Positions 1 through 10,317 of a DNA stretch of 64,000 bases are shown in pieces. The stretch spans positions 15,066,501 to 15,130,500 of the forward strand of contig NC_037091.1 of the NCBI RefSeq assembly GCF_002994745.2. Reading direction: 5' to 3'. The notes below the pieces were generated by a model that was given only the letters and a program-made list of their open reading frames with translations, was not told the origin of the DNA and searched no databases. Source of the DNA: Rosa chinensis (taxonomy: Eukaryota > Streptophyta > Magnoliopsida > Rosales > Rosaceae). A program made the position numbers and the translations under genes. Position 1 is the first letter of the stretch. The number at the start of each line of letters is the position of its first letter.

Positions 1-79
1 ACAAATTTCACATCTATTTCTAAATTTGTTTTCTCTTTTTTGAAGTGAAACATGTTTATTTTTTTAGATGATGTTTATA

Positions 80-1060
80 TCGTAAGAAATTGGTGATTCC
101 TGGTGTGAAGATCATGTTGCAATGAATTCATTGCACATAATTTCTTTCAAGAGCTCTTTACTTATGAGGAGGGTCCTGATCTTGGATTCCACATTCCTAA
201 TCTGTTTCCTGACATCTCTCTTGGGAAAACCTATTAGACTTGTTGAGATTAAGAATGCTTTATTTGCCATTGGTAGTCACAAGGTCCCTGGTTTTAATGG
301 TTTCCCTTCTCTTTTTTACCAGAAGCATTGACATTTGTGTGCCGATGAGGTTATTCAACTGATTTCAGGGGCTGTTGTTGAGGGACACCTGTGGGACTCA
401 ATCATACTTTAATCACTCATTTTGGTTCCCAAAATTTAGTGTCTGAAATTTAGCTCTTTAGACCTATCTGCCTCTGCGGCATAATTTACAAAATCATCAC
501 AAAAATTATTGTCTCTAGAATTCGACCATTTTTGCAACAACTTGTCAAGTTTTGTGCCTGACAGGCATATTTCAGATAACATTTTTATCACTCGAGAAAT
601 TCTGAAGTGCAGGTCTGCAAGAGGGAGCAAGGGCTTTATGGTGTGGAAAATTGATCTCTCTAAGGCTTATGATAAGCTAAACTGGAACTTTATTCGACAG
701 GTTTTCTATGAGCTTCAACGTCCTGATTCTGTAATCAATTATTATGCATTGCATCACTTCCGCTACTTTTCAAGTAATTGTTAATAGAGATTTATCTGAT
801 AAATTTGATGCTGGTAGAGGTGTGAGACAAGGAGATCTCTTATTTAATTCAAGCTGCTATTGATGTTGGACAATGGAAGCAAGTTCAGTCCTCAAACTCT
901 GGCCCTTGTGTGTCGCACTAATTCTTTTCCGATGACATTATCTTACTAGCGGAAGCATCTGCATATTCTTAAAAAGTGCATGGACATATTCTGTGGTTTA
1001 TCTGGACAATCAGTAAATTCTGATAAATCCAAGCTATATGTGTCTCGAACAAAAAGGAAA
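80..1060 (+). mobile_element. Degenerate LINE (L1-type) reverse transcriptase fragment
   Basis: Plus-strand translation across several frames recovers plant non-LTR reverse transcriptase blocks in the right order. The block around 230-330 reads like the conserved 'APG.DGFP..FYQ' region (here VPGFNGFPSLFYQKH). At 540-720 there is SFVPDRHISDN...VWKIDLSKAYDKLNWNFI. Near 815-835 there is [11 protein letters not shown], and near 930-950 the catalytic-type FSDDIILLAEA. The signal fades at SDKSKLYVS near 1044. Stops and frameshifts separate the blocks, so it is dead. No endonuclease domain or poly(A) tail lies in the window. The copy stops mid-RT within about 20 bases of the stop codon of the neighbouring TBL gene. 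Confidence 0.85.
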
Positions 1061-1065
1061 AGGGC

Positions 1066-4000
1066 CTATGAAACTGTACTCTTCGATTTGGTCTGCTGAA
1101 AAACCAGAGTGGCATAGATTAGCTCATTCCATGCATCAGGGACTCCAGGAACACACCAATGGCTGCAGTCTTGCTTCCTGGTGGAACCTTTCTTACCGTA
1201 GATTGATGGATGGCCATCTTTGCGGAAATTGGTCAACCTTGTCACATTCAATACCTTCACTGGAACCTTCATTTCTTTGATTACTTCATCCACTATCTTC
1301 ATTTTCAAAGGGTAGCTATCCAGTATGGCCCCAGTGAAGGCTGGTTCTTTTTCACCATTGCATGACCCACCTGAATCCCAATCTCCACCTCTGCTTTCAA
1401 GAAGTTAGAGTGATCAAATTAGTAAGTGAAACATTTCCCAAAATATAAACATAAATTACAGGTACGGTTTACCTATCACAGAAATTTCAGGTTCAAGTAC
1501 CTCCTAAATCAACAACCACCCGCACTCCACCAAAATCAACATATCATGCTTTTTTATTGGACTTTGACAAAGAAATGGAAAAATGTTTCCGAACATGCAT
1601 GGAAGATCTATATGAGACTCTCTCTCCTTCTAGTTGCTTCCTAGGAACTGACAACAATATGAAAGATCAAAAGAATAAAAAGTGGAAATATACCTGAAAT
1701 GTGAAGAAGAGTACCCACGATAGAAGATCAACTGCTTTTTTGGATTCACATTAAGCTCAACCCAGCTAGCCCAGGTCTTCAGGGCCCGTCTATAGGCCTC
1801 AGATGCATCAAATTTTGGATAGAGATAATCTCCTTCTTTGTAGTAGTTTTTCCTGTATCAAATAACTGTCATATTTACTAGTATGTTCCACTCCCTTTTA
1901 CACAAGAAAAGATGACCAAAAGAAGAGATCATGCACCATCAAGTAGAGTATGTATCAATTACTTGCTATGTCTATAAGCTTATTTATTACTCAGTCTTGA
2001 CTAGCAGATTGAATATAATCTACACATTAAATGCTTTTTATTTCTATCCAGATACAATATTAGCATTCTATGGATGTTAGGTTTTCTATAAGCAGAATGA
2101 TTTAATAAATATCCCAAAACAACCCAAGAAATTATCAAAATTGAATGACCAGAGAACAGATATTGATCTCCATAACAAATGCAAGAAAATACATTGGATT
2201 ATGTAAGAGATTAGCTTTCATACATACCCACGAGCAGTCTTTCCATGAGTCCACCAGTGGCCAGTATTAAAGACAAGAATGTCAGCCTTTTTCCAACGTT
2301 TAGCTGTCTTGTCAATTTGATCCATTGATAGAGTTGGATTTGAATTCCCCTGAGCATTAAAGCGGACTCCTTCTTTCACAAGGAAATGCGACCTCACAAA
2401 TTCCACCGTACAGTCATAGTCCTTTCCAAGAGTTTCCGAAAACTTACAATCAGTAAGTGTACGTATTGATCCATTGTACCAAAATGAGTTTTACTAAAGC
2501 AATTCTGTGCGCTTAATTACTAGCAAAGGAAAATTGGGTTTAATTTAGAAAGTTCAGCTGAAATGAAAACATTCTAATTCAATCGTAAAACCTAAAATCA
2601 TAGTATTAATTTCAGAAACTAAGCACTCAACCAAATCAAGCAGAAATTGGGTTCAGCAAACAAGCATGAGGTCATGCACGTTCAGCTAAAATGAAAACAT
2701 TCTAATTCAATCCTAAAACCTAAAAGGGAAAAATCATAGTATTAATTACAGAAACTAAGCACTCAACCAAATCAAGCAGAAATTGGGATCAGCAAACAGG
2801 CAAAAGGTCATGCACGTTTTCCACACACACACACACACAGAGTACTTAATATGTTTAATCGAAATTAAGTACTAAGAACCAAAAATGTGCAAAATGGGGA
2901 TCTGCCAACTAGACTTAACAATTAAACGCAAGAGGCACATTGTTATCGAGGAAAAAAGAGAAGTCACACATATCAAACGCAAACTATATATCCATGCAGG
3001 AATTGAAAATTGGGAGATCTGTAATCTAATTACCTGGAATTTGAAAACAAAATAGCCTCTTCCCTTGGATATCTTGTGGCCGTGGACCTCATACATTCTG
3101 CTCTTATTATGTAAGCCTTCTCGGAGGAGGCATAATATTGACTCAAACTGGTTCCGATTCATGGAATCTCCTACTAGCATCAACCTTTTACCCCGTAGCC
3201 TCACCAAAAAATCTGTTGCATTAAACCTACGAGTGATGGTGAGAACAGAAACAAAAGGTATTTCCAATAGAATGATAGATTTTCATAAAATACGGCAAGA
3301 AATAAACCAAAGTATTGAAATACTGAAATAAATGGATACAAGGAAATCAGTCTTGAATGACAACATGCTACAAATTCAGTTGCATCACAGGTGCACACTA
3401 AGGTTGGACACGCAACTAGACGCATAACAATTAAAGAAAGTGTAGACACATACCTTAACTCACCATTTAGAACTAGGAAGAGCAAAAGTTTTTTAATCTG
3501 GTCAGAAGGTGTATGCAAATTGTGGAATTTGAAGAACCAAGCGTCATAGTATTGATATCTCAAGACAATGTTTGTTACTATTGCGTCAACAACATAACTA
3601 ACAGTTTGAAAATGGACAGTGAACACTCACTACTAGTTAAGGCATTAATGTATAGTTACACTTTCCAATTGGTTTGGTGAAAGGGATATAGTTGGCTTCA
3701 TGTATATCTACCAACATGATTGGTTCTGTAAAGGCATTAAGTCGGCTCCATATATATCTACTAAATTTACATTTGAGACTTCTAGGTAGTGTTAACGAAC
3801 GTTTTCAAGTCAACTTTTTTGTTTTGTAAAATAGAAATGGCTTGAAATGTGTTCATTGCCCTATTTTTAAAAATGCAGAAAATAAAAATTGAAAATGATT
3901 TTCTATTAGGAAAATGACAAATAGAAGTTTTCACCTTTTCATTCTCATATTTTAGAAAACACGAAGAAATATTTTCCAAAACAAAGAGAATAAGAGAAAA

Positions 4001-6288
4001 AAAAAACCGTGTTCTCCTTTCCATCTTCTCACTTCTCACTTCGCTTTCTTCTTCTCAAGTCTTTTTCTCATCTCTAGTCGCTCTCTTCTCTCGTTGCTCT
4101 CTTCTTCCATTACCAGCAACCTCCATCAAAATTCCTTCTATATTAATTACTTGTGCTGTTTTATATATATATATATAGAGAACAATTTGAACTACATGAG
4201 CTATCATAATCGTCGTCGTGCTAAGGTGTGGATTTCTTAAGTAATCAATTGCACACCAGCAGGGATAGGATAGCAGCAGCTTTGTGGGAGGATTTTACGC
4301 CGCAAGAGTGATTAGTATGGTACACATTTCATTTGAGTTAGTCATTAGAATTTCATTAAGATATTGGCAATTTATTTCTTCGTATTAAATAAGATTGTTA
4401 TTTCTCTCTTTGATGAAAAATTTGATAATCAATTTAGTAATTGACTCTTCTTTTGTGACATAATATATTTGTTTTTATTATATGATTATTTAACATAATA
4501 TATTTGTGTCAAAGAAATTAAAATAAATTTGAGTTTTTCCCGTTTTCAGAAATTGTTTTCGAACTAAAATATCAGAAACATTTTTGGATCACAAAAATAC
4601 AGTCTCGAATTCTCATTTTCAAAATATATTTCTGAAAAATCATTTTTAAAAACATTTCCGGACAAACCCATACATGGTCACCCCATTTTCAGCAGGTTGG
4701 TAATTTCCTAAAACTGACATAGTTAAGTAGTTCGACAAAGCCTCAAGCCACCCGCTTGATGGAATCTGTTAAAGTGGAGTACTCTGGTACGAAGACCAGA
4801 ACACAAATGGAACACGAAACAGATAGAGGGCATCCACTTCGTCAAACCTTAAAACCCAAGTTTTGGCAATGATTGTCTGCAACTCATTTCAAGTAATGGG
4901 TACATTTGAAACAGATACAATAATACAAACACTATCACATATGACCATGCTCAAAATGTCAATAAGTTGGAAAAACTATGCCAAGATGAAGTTTTATCAG
5001 AGCCAGTTGGAGCCTGCATCTGTTGTTACCAAGAACAGTTCATTTTCTCCCTATGTGATTAATTCATTCAGTTTCTCATGGAATTCAAGTTTACTCGGAA
5101 AATGTGCACAAACCAAGACACAGAAAGTTTCGATTGATGCAATGGTAGATAACTTACAATGCCACTGCAGGTTCCCTTGCGGTTTATGGTCAGGAATTTA
5201 ACATTGCGGAAAATCAGAAACAGTTTTTGCTTATAAGGAACCCCTGGTATTTCATTGTTGAGAAAGGTCTTTTGAACGATACTTGTTCATCTAGGGTCAG
5301 GTTGGTTTAACAAGACACTGAACATCCATAACAGATCCTTACATTGTAAATGCAAATGGTATGTGATCATATCTGAAGCCTTTTGGCGGACATTCAAATT
5401 AGATAGTACGGTTTACTATGCAGATGTCACAAAAAGATGCAACTTTGCAGCTACTTGTTAGCTATGAATCAAATTCTTCCTAAATCATAAGGTTGCAAGT
5501 TTACATGGTTACCTAAAGCATGTAAGACTAAATGATCACACTGAGCCATTACAGAGAACACTCATAAAAATATAATACCCACAGAGCAAAATTAGAAAGA
5601 TAACTAATAAAGCAGGACAGAGATACCTTGGAAGATCACAGCCGTCAGGTTTCCACCGCCATTTGAGATACTCAGAGTCTCTCCTCCCATTGCTCTGGCA
5701 ATCAAAAGCTTCATCAACATAAGGGCATGAACCCGGTTTGTAAAGCGGGTATTGCTCATCTCTCACCCAACTTCCCACGTACAAATCACACGGAATTTCA
5801 CCCATTTTACCATCTGGGTTCTCATTTTCACCACCATTTTGGTCATTGGACTCCTTCAGGTCTGGGTCTTCCACATTTTCATTTTCACGATCTGGGTCTT
5901 GCACATTTTGATTTTCAAGATCTGGGTCTTGCACATTTTCATCGCTGAACTCACTTCGTGAACTGGGTTCCTGGGTTGGTTGTGCAGAGGTGGATTGGAG
6001 CAAGGAAGAAGGTGGGTCTGCTGTAGGTGCAGAGGTGGATTGGGACAAAGAGATGTGGGAATTGTTAGTTGAAGAGGAAGAAGATGAAGGAGAAGGAGAA
6101 GGAGAAGAAGAAGAAGAAGAAGAAGAGGGGATTTGGGTAAAGTAGTCCTTGTAGAGAAAGAGAGAGGGCTCAAGGGCTCGTTTGGTGAAGACGAAAATGG
6201 TGAAGAGGAAGAGGGTGATGAATAGGATAGCGATGAAGGCGTAACGGCTCTTTTGGGGGGAAGAATTACTGGGTGTTGCCACTGCCAT
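1066..6288 (-). CDS. TBL/PMR5-family polysaccharide O-acetyltransferase, 5 exons
   Basis: Exons on the minus strand are 6288-5627, 3226-3034, 2421-2228, 1852-1694 and 1390-1066. All junctions are GT-AG and phases agree, giving 1533 nt (510 aa). Residues 16-34 form a single signal-anchor membrane helix typical of Golgi type II proteins. A long Ser/Pro and Asp/Glu/Asn-rich stem follows. The PMR5 N-terminal Cys-rich domain spans about 162-221 ([32 protein letters not shown]). The esterase-like catalytic parts are GDS at 240-242 ([10 protein letters not shown]) and DCSHWC with D477-x-x-H480. Family members transfer acetyl groups to xylan, mannan or pectin in the Golgi. The sequence looks closest to the YLS7/TBL17-18-type subgroup, but this is from memory of the family. 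Exon 3 could instead begin upstream at 2433 (adding four codons); GAC at 2421 was chosen because it fits the conserved D-Y-x-C block. Substrate cannot be read from the sequence. Confidence 0.9.
2828..2840. repeat. Short CA microsatellite in TBL intron
   Basis: A (CA) dinucleotide run lies inside the intron between exons 2 and 3 of the TBL gene. Just upstream, an imperfect direct duplication of about 120 bases is visible: the stretch beginning 'caaccaaatcaagcagaaattgg' near 2630 recurs near 2764. Confidence 0.6.
3240..5620. other. Large first intron of the TBL gene, no further gene seen
   Basis: This 2.4-kb intron is AT-rich and carries short (TA) runs near 4153-4170 and a CT-rich patch near 4020-4110. 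No exon-like coding block or transposon boundary with a target duplication was found. ORFs here are short and unsupported. Confidence 0.5.
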
Positions 6289-6299
6289 TTGCTAATTGC

Positions 6300-7387
6300 T
6301 CATTGCATCGGTTTTTCCGTTAGTATTACTGAGTGAGTGAGACTGAGAGTGAGCTTTTTGTCAATGGAGGAAAGGAATATTTGTCGAGGATTTGTTACTG
6401 CTGTTCTCTTCTCACGTGTGTCTACCTAGAATCCAAGGCAAGGGATCGGAGATTGAGGATCAAATCAAATAAGGAAAGATTTACAGTTTTTAAATCAGTT
6501 TCCAGAATGCTACTAGATCATGAGACGAATAATTTTATCCATAGATTTAACTAATATTTTTCCCTTTCTTTTTTGGTTTGCAAACGATCAATATATAATT
6601 CAACTCCGTTAACCACAAGTTTAGTACGGGAAATTGAATTTCATTCACTACTTCAACCTCTAGATATTGTGCGTCAATGTCGGGTGACAATGGTTGTCGG
6701 AAGGGTTACGCTTTTTTATAGGTTTTGTTTAGCTCTCGTTTAGTTGGCGAAAATGAAATTAACTCTTTTGTCTTTTTTACAGGATGAGAAATTAAATTTC
6801 CATGAACTTTCATTTTCATTTCCGATATTTGAAAATTTGAAAAAAGTTATCGAGAAAATTATTAAAGAATTTGTAATTAATATAATTAAATAATAAAAAG
6901 TGAGTAATAAATGCAAAAAAAATAAGGAGAAAATGATTCGTATAGAATGAACCACTGTGTTTCATTTGCTTTTGTATCGCAACACAAGAATGATTGAGTT
7001 TCCTTCCCAAAACTCCAATTCTGTAAACCAAATGAGTCAAGTACTGCTACAACTTTCTCTGTGGAATAAGCTTATGATGGATTAAGACCAAATGCTGGAT
7101 AGCCTGGGCTTGAAACTTTGTGGTCTTTTGGTGTTTAGTGCTCAAATTTTGAAAGCTATGTATCAAATAATCTTTTTGGAAAATTGAAGTTTACTAGTCG
7201 AGTGGTTGTGGACCCATTTTCTGACTTCTTTCTAAGTGAAGCAACAACAGTTGGATCGGGTCTTGAGTTTAAATTTTTTTAGTGTAAAGTTCCTAGTTGC
7301 CCACACACTGTATATTGAGTTCATTTGAGAATACATGAAACTACTTAAATTCTAGCTCTTTATACAATGCTTTGAAAATGTGGGTCA

Positions 7388-7425
<38 letters not shown>

Positions 7426-7530
7426 CTCTTAATATATCGTCGTCTTTCTATAAATTTTTTTTTTTTTTTAATTTACAACATTAGAATAGGTTATAATAAA
7501 GTGGCTTCCTAAAAACATGCTCCGAATAAC
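6300..7530. other. Intergenic region upstream of TBL gene
   Basis: This holds the presumed promoter and 5' leader of the minus-strand TBL gene (start codon at 6288), then AT-rich DNA. A TA microsatellite lies at 7389-7423. No protein-coding or RNA gene is supported. Confidence 0.5.
7389..7423. repeat. (TA)n microsatellite
   Basis: About 17 uninterrupted TA units. Confidence 0.95.
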
Positions 7531-7541
7531 CAAGAGAAGAC

Positions 7542-7696
7542 GTTTTTGTTTTTTTTTTTAATAATCGAGATCATACAGTTCCTCAAAGGCTTCATAAGCC
7601 CAGAGACCAATTCATAGACAAATTGGGATTTAACTCCAATTAGCTTCGGCAAGATTCGAACTATGGTTCTACACCTAAAGCCTCTTACTAACTCAG
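7542..7696 (-). mobile_element. SINE, family A (minus orientation)
   Basis: Read on the minus strand it has a tRNA-like head, with a box-B-like GTTCGAATCTTGCC, a body containing GCTAATTGGAG and AAGCCTTTGAGG, and a terminal A-run (T-run at 7549-7559). It is flanked by a perfect 11-bp duplication CAAGAGAAGAC at 7531-7541 and 7697-7707. The same body words recur in the copy at 20403. Confidence 0.75.
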
Positions 7697-7936
7697 CAAG
7701 AGAAGACTATAGCACTCTGGTAACTACAATTCCTAAACTATTATTTAGGACAGTGGCCTTAAGCCATGGTGGCCATCGACGCATATAAATTCAAAGTCAT
7801 TTTAGCAATGCAATGATATGTTTTTGTAACATATACTATCGGCAAGCCCTATTCACAAAACTCATCTATACTATTATTGATTTATTGATAGAAGAGAGTT
7901 TGTCCTCTATAACAATTGAATTTTTTTACGATCATC

Positions 7937-8070
7937 ACTTTTCTTTCTTTTTTTTTCTTTTTTTTTCTGGACAACAGTGTAACTCCCTACCCCACACCTA
8001 ATGTCCGTGAGATTTGAATCCATGACATCCACAGTGTTAGTTAGGCTAGCTAACCAAACAAGCCACGACT
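7937..8070 (-). mobile_element. SINE-like element, family C (minus orientation)
   Basis: The minus strand contains TTGGTTAGCTAGCC (head) and GGATTCAAATCTCACGG, which resembles a Pol III B box, and ends in a long A/G-rich tail (T-rich at 7937-7967). Part of the same head sequence recurs near 46140-46175. No clean target duplication was found. Confidence 0.45.
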
Positions 8071-8297
8071 TCTTCTTTTTTGAATCAAATCAACGATTTC
8101 GCATTATAGTCTCAAGCTAGAGTAGTACATTGCATATCTTTCCACTGCCTTGAACACATAGGGCAAATAAGAAAACGTGGTATATATATCTAGTACCACT
8201 CATTAATGAACACCTATGCTCACTTATTAGAAGCAAGCCTATAAATTATGAAAGTAAAACATAGAAAATAGGCAGAGTTCGAAAGTAAAACAAAGCT

Positions 8298-8540
8298 CTA
8301 AACTTTCTCTCTGCCCTTGACACTAGGGTTAGGACGTTTTGTTAAGAAAGTCATGCATGCTTCCTGTGCAGCAGTAACCTTTTTCAGCTTGGGTGGATTC
8401 TTGTTTTTTGATCCAAGAGGCCTGCCTCTTTTCTTCTTAGTCCCAAAACTGCCAGCCTCAAACTTAGGTACAAGGATGCTACCTGGAGCTTCAATCAATC
8501 CCAAAGATCTAGCATTGAATTTGGAGCTAAATTCCGGCAC
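8298..8540 (-). CDS. AT-hook ORF fragment
   Basis: An open frame of about 80 codons carries one canonical AT-hook, KKRGRPLGSKNK, in a basic Pro/Lys-rich context. AT-hooks bind the minor groove of AT-rich DNA. There is no in-frame ATG at the start and no partner domain such as PPC/DUF296, so it is not a complete AHL protein. It may be one exon or a gene fragment carried by repeats. No splice context is convincing. Confidence 0.3.
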   Translation of the reverse strand: MPEFSSKFNARSLGLIEAPGSILVPKFEAGSFGTKKKRGRPLGSKNKNPPKLKKVTAAQEACMTFLTKRPNPSVKGREKV

Positions 8541-8757
8541 GGCTTATCGTTGCCATAACCTTGAAATATTAATAAACTTTAAAACAAAATTAATTAACAA
8601 GGACAATAATGTTAATTCATAAAATAGAACATAAAAAAATAAAAAGAAATTCCTACAAACATGGAGGAAAGAAACTCCCCACTAATTTATATATTCTCAC
8701 ACAAAGAGGGTGTGGGCCCTACTAGTTATATTTAAGAGATGAGAGCTTGTCAACCAA

Positions 8758-8759
<2 letters not shown>

Positions 8760-8799
<40 letters not shown>
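8760..8799. repeat. (AT)n microsatellite in left MITE arm
   Basis: About 20 AT units lie between CAACCAAAAC and a CCCTTCCACTAAGGGATTAC stretch. Confidence 0.95.
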
Positions 8800-8800
<1 letters not shown>

Positions 8801-8875
8801 CCCTTCCACTAAGGGATTACTTTTTTAGGTCTTTTCTAGGGATATGCATTAAACAAACTTTTAAATTATATTTTG

Positions 8876-9781
8876 CAGTGTTATAAAACTCGGCCGCCCA
8901 GCCGCCTAGGCGGCCCCTAGGAACTGGGCGGTGAGGCTCCGACTTGATTAATGGCTAATCGGTGCTCTTGGGCAGTTTGATTTTGGGCGGGCGCCTAGGC
9001 TGACTGGACGGGCGCCTGGGCTTCTGTGCGGCTGGTCGGAATTTTCTAGGCGGTGACTCTGGGCGAGTCTCTCTCTCCTTCAGTCGACAACCACGCCTCT
9101 TTCTCTCCTTCAGTCACCCGCCTCTCTCTCTCTCTCATGCCTTCAGTCATTCACTCTTCTCTTTCCACTCAACTCTCAATCTCTCTTCATGCTCAAATCT
9201 TCGGATAGTTGGGATTCTATGAATTTGGCTAGTGAATGTTGGGTTGAATGTGAATCTGATTATTGGGTTGAATTGGTTTGCCTGATTTTCACAGAAAGGG
9301 TGTTTCTTTTTTGAATCAAGATTCTGGGTTTTACTGGGTTGGATGAATTTTTGATGGTAATTGCTTCTATGTATTATCTTTTTTGTGGACGCGATGATTG
9401 AACAATGATAAAAAGAAGGAAAATTGATGAAGAGAGAGATGAAAGAGAATGTGCAGGTGGTCGCTGTAGGTTTCGCGCAAGAGATGAACAGACGAGAATG
9501 AAGTCAATGAACACAGTAACACGAGCAGGGTACTCAAAGGGAGAGAATTCTATTAAAAAAATGTGTGGCTGTTATTCGTGTAGAGAGCGAGAGAAGAGGG
9601 ACAAGTGGTGTGAGTGTGACGCATGTGCAAGCCAAAGTACAATTAAAAGCATAATTGAATACTACTCCTTCGGTGTTTGCCTTGTATAATTAAACAAATA
9701 TTCAATTAAATAAATGTTCTGTTAAACAAAAATTTAATAATTTAATTAAATATATATTTTTCCTCCTCTTATTTTATTTTT

Positions 9782-9818
<37 letters not shown>

Positions 9819-9884
9819 AACTAAAAATAATATAAAACCACATGTCCACCGCCCGACTAGCGCCTAGCGTTTTTTCGAACCTTG
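8876..9884. mobile_element. Non-autonomous hAT element, 1009 bp
   Basis: The ends are CAGTGTTATAAAACTCGGCC and, inverted, CAAGGTTCGAAAAAACGCTA. A perfect 8-bp duplication ATATTTTG flanks them at 8868-8875 and 9885-9892. The left subterminal part is GC-rich with repeated GCCTAGGCG-like words, and the right end has GCGCCTAGCG. The interior has CT-rich leader-like sequence (9060-9180) and a TA run (9786-9812) but no transposase. It sits inside the foldback MITE and is therefore younger than it. Confidence 0.9.
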
Positions 9885-10219
9885 ATATTTTGACATCTCA
9901 ACCGTTCAGTTTTTATGTCCTAATGAGTAGATCATTTCTGCAAATTTTAAGCCAAATCAGTGATCGCTAAGATATCAAACTAGATTAAATCAATGGACGA
10001 ACCAAATCTGTCAAACATGAACTGTACATACTTATATTTTTAAATTACAGTTTTGAATGCCTTAACGATAATCAATTTGGCTGAAAATTTGCAGAAGTGA
10101 TCTACACATTTGGACCTTAAAACTGAACGGTTGAGATGCTAAAATATGATCGAAAAGTTGGTCTAATGCCCTATCCCTAGAAAAGACCAAAAAAAAGGGA
10201 TCCCTCACTAGGAGGGCCA

Positions 10220-10242
10220 TGTGTGTGTGTGTGTGTGTGTGT
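10220..10242. repeat. (TG)n microsatellite in right MITE arm
   Basis: About 11 TG units directly follow GGGATCCCTCACTAGGAGGGCCA. Confidence 0.95.
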
Positions 10243-10317
10243 ATTGGTTGACAAGCTCTCATCTCTTAAATATAATTTTTTTGTTTTACATAAATCATTT
10301 TCCCGTTCAGTTATGGC

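Larger units (their letters stand above)
8726..10275. mobile_element. Long foldback MITE, split by a hAT insertion
   Basis: The outer termini are inverted copies: TTATATTTAAGAGATGAGAG begins at 8726 and its complement ends at 10275. The arms stay complementary for about 200 bases, including GGTCTTTTCTAGGGATA and an inner block with ATCTCAACCGTTCAGTTTT (9897 onward, and complement near 10110-10135). Each arm has a microsatellite at the same point, (AT)n on the left and (GT)n on the right. Removing the hAT element at 8876-9884 plus one 8-bp duplicate leaves about 530 bp, a typical long-inverted-repeat MITE. No clear target duplication was found for the outer element, so its superfamily is unassigned. 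Confidence 0.75.

Noticed and set aside
9405..9689. Cys-rich 94-codon frame
   Set aside because: It lies inside a non-autonomous hAT element, has no signal peptide, and its Cys spacing matches no known family.
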